From Meconema thalassinum (taxonomy: Eukaryota; Arthropoda; Insecta; Orthoptera; Tettigoniidae): a DNA stretch of 64,000 bases. The notes below the pieces were generated by a model. The model was not told the origin of the DNA and did not search any database. It saw only the letters and a list, made by a program, of their open reading frames with translations. Where the stretch lies: assembly GCA_946902985.2 (NCBI GenBank), contig OX336389.2, forward strand, positions 344,322,444 to 344,386,443, in the 5' to 3' direction. The translations under genes were made by a program, and so were the position numbers. Shown in pieces: positions 1 through 11,076 of the stretch. Each line of letters begins with the position of its first letter. Within the stretch, counting starts at the first letter, position 1.

Positions 1-3000
1 TATGAAAGCTTAGATCATATGGAAGTTGTTAACAAATCTGATGATGAATTGCACCCCCCCAATTGAAACGGTTTATTTAAATCATCATCCCGTGTGGAAA
101 AACCCTCTTGTAAAAGATAAAATCCGAGTTGTTTTCAATGGTTCATCACCCGACGTTAATGGCAACAGCCTTAACGACACCCTTTACTCTGGTCCTGCTA
201 TTCAATCAGATCTATCTGCTATACTCTTAAACTTTCGATTATTTCCCATAGCTGTCATAGCTGATATAAAACAGATGTACCGTCAAGTTTTAATTCAACG
301 GGAACAACGAGATCTCCAAAGAATCTTGTGGCGTGATGAAATCAGTAAGCCCATTAAGATATTTCGCTTAGAAACGGTTACTTATGGCTTAAAACCCTCT
401 GCTTTCCTTGCTATCCGATCCCTACACTTGCTAGCCTCACAAGATGGTCATTTATTTAATTCCAAAGCTTCTGAAGCACTAACTACGTCATTCTATGTTG
501 ACGATTATTTGCAGTCCTTCCCCACTTTGGAGGAAGCTTCTTTTGTGTCTTTAGAACTTCAGGCATTGTTAAGGAATGGAGGTTTCCCACTTCATAAGTG
601 GAATTCCAACTCCCCCGAGTTTCTCGCCCAGTTTCCCATCGAAGACGTAGATCCTTCCTCTGTCGAAATTTGTGGAAACTCCGAATCTATAAAAACTCTA
701 GGAGTTCATTGGTGCACTAGCACTGACACTCTCATCTATTAAGTTTCGCTCGCAGAAAAGCTTCCTAACACCAAAAGACAAATTCTCTCTGAAATTGCAA
801 AAATTTTTGATCCGCTTCAATTCCTTGCCCCAGTTATCGTTATAGCCAAACTCTTCATGCAAGAGCTGTGGTCGCTCAAATGTGAATGGGATGACACTGT
901 CCCTCTTTCTTTTCTTAATCGTTGGCTCTCGTTTCGCAGCAATTTGCTGGATCTTTCCCTTATTGAAATTCCCAGGAATTTAATTAGCTCTCATTCTAAT
1001 GCATCTTTTTTCCTTCATGTGTTCGCGGACAGTTCCGAAAAAGCTTACGGTTGCTGCGCATATTTAGTTTATCACGGTTCATTCTATGGATCTTCAGTTT
1101 CCAACCTTGTTTGTGCCAAATCGAAGGTCGCTCCTCTTAAAACTATCACTTTGCCTAGGCTTGAATTGTGTGCTGCACTCATGGCTGCAGAACTTGTTAA
1201 GAAATTACGGGAAGTATTAAAAGTCGAATTCTCGCAAATCTATCTCTGGAGCGATTCCATGATCACCCTTTCTTGGATCGCCAAGAACCCCTCTCACTGG
1301 CAAACTTTTGTTGCAAACAGGGTTTCCAAAATTCAAACTCTTTCCTCTGGATGTCAATGGAGGCATGTGCCCAGTGCTGATAACCCAGCCGATATTATCT
1401 CTCGTGGTTGATTTACCTTCTCAATTGGCAGCTTCCCAGTTGTACTGGCATGGGCCCTCGTGGTTACTCGAAGACTCTTCTTCATGGCCTTCTAAACCTC
1501 CAGCTACAAACTCCAGCTTGCCTGACGCTAAAGTACCTCTATCCATTGCTTCGTGTCTTGTTTCCAACGCTTCTCATCCCTTGTTGTCCCGCTATTCTTC
1601 TTTTCATAAATTAATACGAATTGTCGCCTATCTCCTTAGATGGAAATATTTTGTAGTTGACCAACCTCTTCTCCCCAAACCACACCTTACCAATCATGAA
1701 TTGAATCTCGCTACCATTAAGGTTTTACAACTGACACAGCAAGAAGCCTTTTCTTCTGAATTGTCTTTACTTTCTTCTAAAAGGGATCTTCCCAAATCCA
1801 GTCGTCTTTGTGCTTTGGCCCCGTTCCTTGATGACCTTGGGTTACTCAGGGTAGGTGGAAGGCTCTCGCAATCTTTGCTCTCTGAGGACAAAAAGCATCC
1901 CGTTATTTTGCCTTCCAAACATCACGTAACTTCCTTAATTATACGTGACTTTCATTATCGTAATCTGCATGTTGGTACACGCACTCTGCTTTGCCTCTTA
2001 AGGGAAAAGTACTGGATTATAAATGGAATTCATGAAGTTTCTTCTGTAATTCACAAGTGCATTCCTTGCTTCAAAGCGAAACCTAAAATCAATACTCAAT
2101 TAATGAGCGATCTGCCCTCTTTTCGCTCTTCTCCTATACGCCCATTTGCTTTAACTGGTGTGGACTATATGGGTCCGTTCCAATATCAACGAAATTCCCC
2201 AGAAGCTAAACGCAAATTGTTTGGTAAGCTTTATGTTTCTCTCTTTGTTTGCATGGTTACTGGCGCAATCCACTTGGAACTAGTAACGAATGCTTCTACT
2301 TCTTACTTTTTATCAGCTGTCTCTCGCTTCACCGCTAGGCGTGGTGTTCCTTCAGAGATGTTCTCTGATAACGCTTCCACTTTTCAGGGCGCAGCTTCCC
2401 TGTGGAAGAAAGCTCTCACTTCCTCTCCTGCCATGGAACAAATTTCTAATTTTTCCTACTCAAAGGGTTTCAAATGGCGCTTTATACCTCCCTACGCTCC
2501 TCATCACGGTGGTAGGTGGGAATCTTGCGTAAAGCTCACTAAACGTCATTTAAGAAAAGTCTTAGGTAATCGCATTTTGACTTACGAGGAATTCAATTCA
2601 CTATCCGTTCTGATTGAAGGTGTTGTTAATTCTCGCCCTTTAACTCCGCTTTCCAATGACCCTGATGACCTGCTTCCACTTACACCTGGTCATTTCCTTA
2701 TCGGCACTTCTCTTTCTGCCCCTCCTCCTCTTCCCAATTCTTACAGGGATTCTAATCTACCTATCGTTTGGCGTAAACTTGAAGCCCTCCGTCATTCTTT
2801 TTGGAAGAGGTGGAACTTGGAATATTTAACTTCCTTGCAACGGAGACAGAAGTGGTTTCTTTCCAATCCCGACATTAAAGTGGGGGACTTGGTCTTGGTT
2901 AGGGATGTTTCCCCCCCCCCTAGTTTGGACTTCTGGTAGAGTGACCGAGTGTTATCCTGGAAGGGATGGGAGAGTCAGGGTGGCCAAAGTCTTGACCACT

Positions 3001-3058
3001 AATGGTCCGATCACAATACCACTGTCTTTGATCGCTCCATTACCTTTAAATGTTTAAC
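1..3058 (+). pseudogene. pol: BEL/Pao retrotransposon pol (RT-RNase H-integrase), broken, 5' end outside window
   Basis: Polyprotein of a BEL/Pao LTR retrotransposon. Reverse transcriptase comes first, with an ADIKQMYRQV block near 270-300 and the YVDD catalytic box near 495-510. The RNase H segment has FADSSEKAYG (about 1020-1050) and a WSDS block (about 1250). The integrase has an H..H..C..C zinc region (about 1960-2080), the GVDYMGPF core start (about 2158) and a DN block (about 2368), then ends in the BEL-type WKRW...VGDLVLVRD tail. Protease and gag lie to the left of the window. Lesions: probable slip in the C-run at 52-58, in-frame TAA at 740-742, frameshift around 1405-1412, and a slip in the C9 run at about 2911. 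The last frame reaches a stop near 3056. Family assignment is firm; the copy cannot encode an intact enzyme. Confidence 0.93.
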
Positions 3059-3073
3059 TGCTTATTTGTTCTC

Positions 3074-3188
3074 TGTTGGTGTTTTTTGCCCTCCCAGTAT
3101 GGTGTATTCTTGGAATACACGGTACGAGAGAATATAAAGTTTAATGCTCTTTGCTTGTTCATTCCTTCCTCTTTATCAAACACCAACA
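3074..3188 (+). repeat. Candidate short 3' LTR of the BEL/Pao element
   Basis: Sixteen bases after the pol stop, a 115 bp block begins TGTTGGTGTTT and ends AAACACCAACA, a perfect 11-base terminal inverted repeat with TG...CA ends. It holds a TATA-like ATATAAAG near 3131. Against it: the length is very short for a BEL LTR, no purine tract precedes it, and the 5' LTR is outside the window, so it cannot be confirmed. Confidence 0.4.
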
Positions 3189-4226
3189 GTGATTTTCTAT
3201 TTTCTCTTTGGTGATCATGTCGCTTATATCTTTTGTGAGTCTGTTCTAGATATATATCTTCCATGACCCACCTAGCGTCATCTAGCAGCGAATCTCTGAA
3301 GCTCCTCAATTCTTCCTGGTGCAAGAGGATTTACTTATCCATCTGGCCACCAGATTTTGCTACCATCGCCAGCTATTATCTCCATGAGCAAGAGAACTTC
3401 GTCTACTTTTTCACTCACCATGCTGTGCTAGTATCGCCTGCTATCAACTCTTTGAAGACCATTCATCAAGAAGAACATTTATTTTTGATAAGTTGTCTAT
3501 TCTGATATGCATTCCTTTTGTTTCCTACCCCCACTCCTTTCCCTTCCTTGGACCCTCCGCGCTTCGCTGAGCGGGTCTCACTAGTAAGTCGGCAGTTGAC
3601 TCGGTCAGTCAAGGCTCCATTAGAGCCAGTCTCCTCAAACCAAGAGGCACTCTCTACGTTATACGCCATGTTGGCACATTAAGTATCTGTGAAAGGGAAC
3701 TTCACCTTCGCCATGCAACAAAGATAAGTACCTACTTCAAGTTTTAACTTCATCTTCATCGCTTTTAACTTCTACATGCTTTTAACGATATTTTATAGAC
3801 AGCGTGAGATTATTTTTTGGGGCAAAAATCATTCTTCGCGGGATTTGCCATGTTGAGCTTTTGTCTTTCTAAGCCAACCTTAATAGAAAGTAGCTTTTCT
3901 TAAGCTAATTAAATGAGAAATCTTCTCACCACGTGGGATATTATCTAATACCCGCTGTCTATAAATTACCAAGCTAGTTCCTCCGCTGGATTAACTTTGG
4001 CCCCATTCTTCTATTAAGATCGTTCTGGAACCTTCCAGATCCTGTACTTTATCTACAAGTCCTGCCGTCATGTATTTTTCACTCACTTGTGAGAATACTA
4101 TTTAAAATTGAAGAATCTCACTTCTGAATTAAAGCTCAATAGCGAATTTTCTTCCACCGTTGGAATGTTCTATTGCGCATTTAATTGTAATTCACAACCT
4201 TCTCAAGAAATAGACTCTCGCCTACC
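3189..4226. other. Unassigned AT-rich DNA
   Basis: Short open stretches of up to 80 codons occur (for example 3263-3505) but none resembles a known protein. No terminal repeats or RNA genes were seen. Confidence 0.4.
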
Positions 4227-4236
4227 TAGTGCAACC

Positions 4237-4564
4237 CGTTTTTTTTAGCGTATGGCTTTTAGTGCCGGGAGTGTCCGAGGACAAGTTCGGCTCGCCAGTT
4301 TTGTAGCTGCTTCGAGACGGACACCCAATGGGTGAGCTACAAGTACCGTTGGGGAGGAATGTCGGATGGCAGGGTCGAGGAGTTGGAAGGTAGCGGCTGT
4401 GGCCTATAGTTAGGGACCAACCCCGGCATTTGCCTGGAAGGAAGATGGGAAACCACAGAAGACCATCTTCAAGGTTGCCGGCGGGGGGATTCGAACCTCC
4501 TCGCCTCCCGGATGTGAGCGACTGCCAACAGTCATGCCGCAATGACCTCGGCTAACTCACCCGG
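4237..4564 (-). mobile_element. tRNA-derived SINE with 10 bp TSD
   Basis: Reading the minus strand from 4564, the sequence starts with a tRNA-like head: an A-box-like TTAGCCGAGGTC and a B-box GGTTCGAATCC spaced as in a tRNA promoter. It ends in a run of A (T8 on the plus strand near 4240). The direct repeat TAGTGCAACC flanks it at 4227-4236 and 4565-4574, which fixes the borders. Pol III transcription and LINE-driven insertion are inferred from family knowledge. Confidence 0.85.
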
Positions 4565-4574
4565 TAGTGCAACC

Positions 4575-6784
4575 AGTTATTTTCATCAATGCAATAACTT
4601 TCTTTCCCATAAACTTTCGTGTTTCTACAGTGAACTTTTCATCTATTTAACAGACTATAGTGAAAACTAGTGCTTGTCCAACTTTTCTACCGCGTCGCGA
4701 TCGTCCGTTTACATTAAATAAGGCCATGAACATTTATCCTCAATCCCAACTGATCTTTCCTAAACCTTCTACTAACAAACCATATTAATAAAATTGTAAC
4801 TCTGGATCATTTCCAATAAGGTGTCACTCTAACGAAGTGCCCTTCCATCTTGCTTGTTTATCATTAATTAATTTCTGTATAACTACGTGTTTTATACACG
4901 GTTCAAGCTTACATTGTTTCTACCTTATAATCAGGGAAAACAATTCTTTCAACTCTTGAGTGAGTTATTTCTAGGTTTCACGAAATGGAAACTGCCCCAT
5001 TTGGCGCGTGATTCCTACTTAAACATAGGAGGTCGAGAACCTTCCTTTTGATTCTCTCTTCAGGTTTCACAGTAAGTGACCAGCCCTTATTTGTATAATA
5101 ACCAAAAGTAATTCAGCTTAAAAATAAGAAGTTGTAGGAACTTCTATCTTATTCTTCATGTTTTTCTTATTGTTATTTTCGAAGTTGTCACTCTTTCTAG
5201 AATATTCTCTCAGGAGTTTCTTAAAGTACACACCTTGTACTCTATTTATTGTTAAATTTTAATTACTTCATTTGGTTTTTTTCTTACAAAGATTTTAGAA
5301 AATATATAAGGTTCGAAACCTCATAAATTGTTAATTGCCTGGCGCAAACGTTTAATGCTTTCTGAGGTCTGTGACCCCAAAATTGTTAACCAAATTGAAA
5401 ATATATTTGTTAAAGTTATCAACTTCTTTTGCCTTGTTAAATAAATTAAATATTTGTTTTTGGATTTATCATTTCGCAAATAAAACGGTTAGGCAAGATC
5501 CTGTCTTCCTTGGCTCTCTCTACTCAATGCCATTAAATCTATTGATAGGGCTTTCACCACTCGTTGCATTTGAGCAAGAACTCTTAGTGGTAATCTCGTC
5601 AAAGTTTCTCTTAGCTTTAAAAGCTAATTCTAACTGGCCAGTAAGGCAAGTAAAGCTCGCTACGCCAGCTACCTGCTTGTGGAGATCCTCTCCGAAAACT
5701 TATGGTTAGTTTTCCACAAGATAAGTGTTTCTTTTTGTCTAAAATTTTAGCCGGCTCCTTGCTGAGTAAAAGCTTAGCCATTTCCAAATGCAACCATTGG
5801 TCCACTTACCAAAATTACTCCCCAAGGTATAATTTTTTATCATTATCCTTCTTGGAAGCACTTGGTCGCTTTTTTCAGGAACTCTATAACTTCGAAAACT
5901 GGAAATACCAAACCTGATTCAAATTATTGGCATTCTTCGAATTACTTTGCAAAAACGAATTTCTTTGAACAGACATACAATAAATCTGTTACTCTCAGTC
6001 TTGCCAGACCACCACCCTTCCCCATAGTAAGCAGATGCATGCTTGAGAGGGAATATACTAAAGCCACTCTCTTGCAAACCGCCCAAGTCCTAGCTGTGTT
6101 TCCCGTCAGCTTAGACCAAGCCCTTACCCATTTTAGGTATCAGAGAACGGATTTTCAGTGGCAAACGCCTCTAAGTGCATTTAAAGTTAAATTTATAACT
6201 TTTGTGTGACTCTCCTCCTATTTTTTTTATCCTTTTTCTCCAGTCCGAAACCTATCTCCTTTTCTTAATCATCTTCCCTTGGTGGTTAGGTTATTCCTCA
6301 GCCAATAATCTACCCAAGCACTACTGATCGATCAGCCGGTCGTGGACACGACCTCGTGTGAACCAGTGGTATTGGAAATGGGGGTCGTGCTCGCCCTCGA
6401 AAAGGTGGGGCGTGAATTCTCCAACTGGTTGGAGTGAGCACGACCGCTTCAGTCGTATTCTTTCGCAGCTTCACGTTCTGCCACGATTGAACAACGAGCG
6501 AGAAACTTACGATCAGCGAGAACACTTCGCCCATGTGAAATGAACAAGGTCATGGGTGCATAAGTTAAATAAGCAAGTCGTGACGCATGCCCAAAACTAG
6601 TAGTGCTCTCGCCCACTTCACGACTCCGTGTGAACCCGCCTTTTTATGGTTGCTCTTTGTAATCCTTCAGGGAGAGAGACAAGAGAGCTGTTTGGCTGGC
6701 CATCATTATTCCCACACACAATCATAGCAAGCCAACAGAGAGGAAACTACCTCATCTCCGTAATAAAGTTGGCAACTATTTTCT
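4575..6784. other. Unassigned intergenic DNA with decayed repeat character
   Basis: Mostly AT-rich and without a convincing gene. Open stretches at 5371-5709 (+) and 5617-5805 (-) overlap and have no recognisable motif. Near 6385-6440, GGTCGTGCTC and GAGCACGACC form an inverted pair able to make a stem. I cannot tell whether this is a remnant of the BEL element or older repeats. Confidence 0.4.
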
Positions 6785-7032
6785 GTGGTCCACCTCTTGG
6801 CGTAGTGATCAGAATTCATTGGCTGTCACCGTCGAGGTCCAGTTCGATTCCTGGCTATGCCAAGAAATTTAATTCTGGTCTGAGGCCAGGAACGGAGTTA
6901 ACTCATCCACGTGAGGCAGAACTGAAAAGAGGATTCGATTCCTACATCAGCCATCCTAAAAGTGTTTTCTCGTGGTTTACCACTTCTGCTCTAGGCATAT
7001 GCTGGGGTGGTACCTAAATTAAGGTGACGGCG
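6785..7032 (+). mobile_element. tRNA-derived SINE, 5' part (interrupted by Transib)
   Basis: Same SINE family as the copies at 31195-31545, 31625-31975 and 33640-33859/59910-60017. The tRNA-like head has a B-box CAGTTCGATTCC near 6840. It is followed by the family body: 'AATTCTGGTCTGAGG', a 'GTGAGGCAGAACTGA' block and 'CAGCCATCCT...GTGGTTTACCAC'. The copy stops abruptly at 7032 where the Transib element begins and resumes at 9234. Confidence 0.8.
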
Positions 7033-9233
7033 CACAGTGGTCCGGATCCGGAAAAAAGCGGACAAAAATAGATTTTTCAACTTTACTTTAGAAACGCCAA
7101 ACCACCTTCCAAGTGAAGTGTGTTAATCAGTGTACATTAATTTCACTTTTCGTTTGGAAATTGCTTCTGTGTTTCTCCGATATAATACTGCAAAAGTGAT
7201 ACAACTCTTCGTTTCTGAATTCCGCACTCCGTTAAGTAAACTTTGAAATATCATTCTAACTTCTAAATGAAACTTGGGGTCTATAATACTGTATCTGTAC
7301 GTAGTTTGTGATCTGATATATTTGTTTATAGCATGATTTTCGATTTCCGATTACTTATAAGGACTGTTATACTTATTTTCATAGTGCATAATTTTCTTGA
7401 AGAGAAAAAATGTTGCTTGACCTACAAAAAAATAGATACATATGTATAGCATGAAACTTATGCAAGTTTTAAAATGAAGACTGGAGAATATATCCTTAAA
7501 GGTCTCATCGCCAGAACACGCCAGATGCGTGATTGAGAAAGGAGAGAACATTACTGCGCGCTCTGAGGACAAACACATCCGCGAGATAAGGGCCTGTTGA
7601 GACTTTTTTTACGCTACGCAAGGGGTATCTCGAGGGCAGGAAACCAAAATAATCTTCAGTCGCGAGAAGTAATTGATTAGTGGTAGTTGTGTGTGTTGTG
7701 AAGAGTGAATAATTAATTTCGTTGTTAGTCGCAGTGAACTTCATAACAAGATTGGAGAGAACAAAAATCCGTCTCGCGCGCGTCAAGTAAAGTTTGAGGT
7801 AACATATCTCGTTAACAAATTCCAATTAAATGTTGACGAGAGTGTAGAGAAAACAGTGTATAATAATATTTTATCAGTGTTACCAGATGTGAGTGATAAG
7901 AGCTATACATTATATTGTAAATGGGGCTTTGATGGCAGCTCTGGCCATTCCCAATATATCCAAAACTAGTCAGAAGCTGTAAAGAGTGACCAGAGCTTAT
8001 TTCGGTCATCTGTTGTGCCTCTGCGCCACGTCGACAATAAAACAGGAATTATTGCGTGGAGAAGTCCAGGAACCTCATCTACACGTTTCTGCAGGCCTAT
8101 TCGAACGCAGCGGGTTCGTGGAACATCAGAAATTACACGGACCGAAAGGTTGTATCTAAATGAACAAATTGAGAATTTACATGATTTGGTTATAAACAAC
8201 ACCGAAGTGCAGTATTACCTAATATTGTCAATGATAGATTGAAAAATATGCAATGCTTTAGCACAGTCTTCAAGCATGAAGTGCTATATTTGTGGTGCGA
8301 ACATTTCAGAAATGAACAATCGACATAAGTGGCACAAAACCTCGTCGACAATTTACAGCTTGAGTTTGGAATTTCAGTTCCGCACGCCCACTTCCGATTT
8401 TTTGAAAGTCTCCTGCATGCTTAACACCACCTGAATTTTAAAAAGTTGAACGTGAGCGTGAAAGATGGTAATCGAGACTTATTCGAAAGAAAGAAAAGAA
8501 TTGTGCAAGACTCATTCAGAAGGAGATTGGGTCTTCTAGTTTATATTCCGAAGCATGGATATGGAACAACCAATGATGGCAACACTGACCGAAGGTTTTT
8601 TGAACAGCCTCAAGTAGCATCCGAAATAACAGGGGTTGACTGTTAGTTAATAACTTGTTTTGGAATAATTTTAAAAGTAATTTCACCTGGTCATGAAATT
8701 AATAGTTCAGAGTTCAATTCCTACTGCAGAGAAACAGCAAGCGTGGTATTACATACCTCCAACGCTCCATAAAATACTTATCCATGGATCCTCCATTAAG
8801 AAGCAGCTATTTTGCCGATTGGAGAACTTCCAGAAGAGGCCTTAGGGTCTAGAAACTAAGACGTAAGAAAATATAGGGAAGACCATACCAGAAAATCCTC
8901 AAGAATTTCCAATAATTTTGACTTGTTCCATAGACTATTGCTAAGCTCTGATCCAGTAATTTCGAACACGGGAAGTCTACAGAAGAAGAAAAGAAGACAG
9001 TTGCCTCGGGAAGTGTGTGATTTATTGTCAATACCCGAGGTCGAGACGGAGCAGGAAGGGGAAGAAGAAGAAGTCGACTCATCAGGATCAGAGGATGAAT
9101 AAGTAAGTAATTTTATACACTACGACTAATTTACCTCTTAGTAACATCTAATTTAAAGTTTTACACAAAAGTATTTCATTTCTTTTAACGGAAAATATTT
9201 TTGTCCGCTTTTTTTCAAACCCGGACCACTGTG
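7033..9233 (+). mobile_element. Transib DNA transposon (RAG1-related), 2.2 kb, decayed
   Basis: Both ends begin CACAGTGGTCCGG reading inward, with inverted repeats of about 40 bp. They are flanked by the 5 bp GC-rich duplication CGGCG at 7028-7032 and 9234-9238. A CAC(A/G)GTG terminus with a 5 bp GC-rich TSD is diagnostic of Transib, the family from which the RAG1/2 recombinase derives. The interior holds a degraded transposase (7990-8660) in the same orientation. About 900 bp of AT-rich DNA on the left and 370 bp on the right show nothing else. The element sits inside a SINE, so it is younger than that SINE. Confidence 0.92.
7990..8660 (+). pseudogene. Transib transposase remnant (RAG1-like core)
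   Basis: Fragments in several frames match the order of a Transib transposase. First comes IAWRSPGTSSTRFCRPI (about 8048-8100), then a TERLYLNEQIENL segment. A CYICGANISEMN zinc-type pair follows near 8281-8320, then LEFGISVPHAHFRFFESLLH (about 8361-8420). Last comes a block ending GLLVYIPKHGYG-T-NDGNT-RRFF...EITGVD (about 8527-8640). The TNDGNT-R-FF and ITG(V/I)D signatures are characteristic of the Transib/RAG1 catalytic core. Frames change at least twice between blocks, and the C-terminal third, with the last catalytic acid, is not recognisable. The protein would have cut at the CACAGTG ends; here it is dead. Confidence 0.85.
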
Positions 9234-9335
9234 CGGCGCTTCCTTCCACGATCATCGTTTTAATTACAAATACACACACTAATGCAGCCATCACAATTAC
9301 TCAGGTAATGAAACAAATTCCACACACAACGAAGT
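9234..9335 (+). mobile_element. SINE 3' part, continuation of the copy at 6785-7032
   Basis: After the duplicated CGGCG, the sequence resumes with the SINE tail also seen at 31880-31975 (+). Blocks such as 'ATACACACACTA' followed by 'ATTCCACACAC' match it, which shows the Transib element landed inside a complete SINE. Confidence 0.7.
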
Positions 9336-9416
9336 ACACGGGGCAACATGATCACGATATACAAAGCCCCTGAATGAATCTACTGCAAGATATTTTCTGT
9401 GTTCGCTATTGTTGTG

Positions 9417-9768
9417 AGTAGTGTATTTGCAGGGGTTCAAAGCCCACCGCCACCGCTCCACGGCTGGAATACTAAAATGGCGATATCTCTCGAACGCATG
9501 GTCGGATTTTGACAAATGAGGTGTCATTGAACTCGGGATGATACCCCCTTTCCAATGGACAGCATATTTCCACCCCAAAATAAAACCTACCCCTACTAGG
9601 GGGTGAAATTGTAATTTTTTAGAAAATCTCTCTTTCCAATTGCAACATGTGAGAGTTTAAATGCCAATATGGAATGAAACGTTGTTCTACATAAAGTGCA
9701 TGTGTTCGGTGGGTAGCCACTATGAATTAACATGCTTGTTTTTTGTTTTTTACGCATGCCCACTCATA
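9417..9768 (+). repeat. Polinton A left terminus with subterminal motif
   Basis: Outer end of the palindromic arm. At 9481-9526 lies a motif beginning CGATATCTCTCGAACGCATG and continuing with GATTTTGACAAATGAGGTGTC. It recurs inverted at 30984-31040 and, almost unchanged, in both TIRs of the unrelated Polinton B. Candidate recognition or origin element. Confidence 0.8.
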
Positions 9769-9780
9769 GCTTTTGTAAGA

Positions 9781-9971
9781 AAAAGGAAGCTTGTAGTTTA
9801 ACGTGACCGTTAATCTTGAGATCATGAGCCACGTGACCTCCTTTTTACGTGGAATTCGAACCACAGGACATGGCATTTCACTTCGAAAATCTCACATGCA
9901 TTGACCGGGAATCGAACCCGGACCGCATTGGTGAGAGGCATACAGCTAGACCGCTGAGCCACCACGCCCCC
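9781..9971 (-). mobile_element. Short tRNA-derived SINE inserted in left arm, 12 bp TSD
   Basis: Absent from the matching place in the right arm (near 30750). Flanked by GCTTTTGTAAGA at 9769-9780 and 9972-9983. On the minus strand it starts with a tRNA-like head: TGGCTCAGCGG as A-box and GGTTCGATTCC as B-box. It inserted after, or only in one arm of, the palindrome. Confidence 0.9.
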
Positions 9972-10029
9972 GCTTTTGTAAGAGGGCGGGCTTTTTAAAA
10001 GATGGCGGCTGAAGTGTAACCTAACCTAA

Positions 10030-10290
10030 CCCAACCTAATGGGTTATTGTTGACGGATTATTGTTGGCAGGTCCATGTTGACGAGTCCCTGTGGACGGGT
10101 CATTGTTGACGAGTCATGGCTGACGGGTCCATGTTGACGAGTCCCTGTGGACGGGTCATTGTTGACGAGTCATGGTTGACGGGTCCTTGTTGACGAGTCC
10201 CTGTGGACGGGTCATAGTTGACGAGTCCTTGTGGACAGGTCCTTGTGGACGAGTCCTTGTGGATGAGCCCCTTTGGACTGGTCCCTATGG
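10030..10290 (+). repeat. Minisatellite of TTGACGAGTCC/TGGACGGGTC units (left arm)
   Basis: About fifteen degenerate units of roughly 17-18 bp built on 'TTGACGAGTC-C' alternating with 'TGGACGGGTCA'. The array is preserved in mirror image at 30440-30690. A short (TAACC)n run precedes it at 10017-10040. Confidence 0.85.
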
Positions 10291-10584
10291 ACTAGCCCAT
10301 GAATTTATTTAAATTATGTCAAAGGGTCTAACTACATTTTGCGTGTAAAGCAATGTGTTGAACTGACGTTGTTCACTAATCCCCGACTACTATAATGGGA
10401 TAACGATATGAAAGGAAAGTGATGAAATACATGTGAGCATACAAAGGATCTAACTTGGTGGATGGATGTGTTCTAACGAGTCATTTGTAGTTGAAAGAGA
10501 ATAATACATGTTCTTAAGATGTTAAAACTGAGCAGATGATATGTGCAGTAAGACGTCTTGTTATTTCCTGTGTCATATTACAGA

Positions 10585-10865
10585 CATGGCAGAGAGCGCA
10601 CAGATCTGTTGCTATTACTAACGCTGCAGTTATTTAAAACCGCAAGTGTTCATTAAGACAATGGGTGATGATCATGTAAAGTTAACAGTTATTGGATATT
10701 ACACAGGTGTTCCTTCCGGTGTCATGTTGCTGACATGGCAGAGAGCGCACACTGCTGTTGCTATGACTGACGCTGCAGTAATTTGAAACCTCAGGTGTTG
10801 ATCAAGACAATGGGTGATGATCATGCAAAGTCAGCAGTCATTGGATACCACACAGGTGTTCCTAG
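10585..10865 (+). repeat. Tandem duplication of about 140 bp upstream of the promoter (left arm)
   Basis: Two diverged copies, each containing ACATGGCAGAGAGCGCACA, then GACAATGGGTGATGATCATG, then an ACACAGGTGTTCC end (about 10585-10720 and 10725-10865). Mirrored at about 29880-30160 in the right arm. Likely promoter-proximal control DNA; function unknown. Confidence 0.7.
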
Positions 10866-10944
10866 TGTACTTCGGACTCTCAGCTGTATTGGGAAAGGAA
10901 TTGCAATGATCTGCAAAAAACTGCTGACACGAGCGATGAGAGTT

Positions 10945-10983
10945 TATATAAGAGGGGTGTCATATATTTCCCGACTGTCAGTC
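10945..10983 (+). promoter_or_regulatory. Pol II core promoter of left-arm PolB gene
   Basis: TATATAAG at 10945-10952 is followed about 35 bases later by TCAGTC (10978-10983), the arthropod initiator. The same pair stands in mirror image in the right arm. The next consensus splice donor lies about 95 bases downstream, as expected for a short first exon. Confidence 0.75.
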
Positions 10984-11076
10984 TTTATTACTCGCTTTGA
11001 GTGAACAGTGCTCTATTACAGCTCAAGAGTTGTAAAAAAGCCGTTTTGGTAGAAAGTCATTAAATTATTTTGCAAG

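Noticed and set aside
6825..6900. tRNA-like A/B boxes here and at 4490-4560, 9900-9965, 31440-31545, 31625-31690 and 59940-60017
   Set aside because: Heads of SINEs with family bodies or TSDs, not functional tRNA genes; no consistent cloverleaf with an anticodon was made out.
10017..10040. Run of TAACC repeats resembling arthropod telomere (TTAGG)n
   Set aside because: Only three or four units, mirrored in the other arm as part of the Polinton; not a telomere.
10040..10290. Hammerhead ribozyme suggested by repeated 'GACGAGTCC'
   Set aside because: Lacks the CTGATGAG core and the GAAA partner; better explained as a minisatellite.
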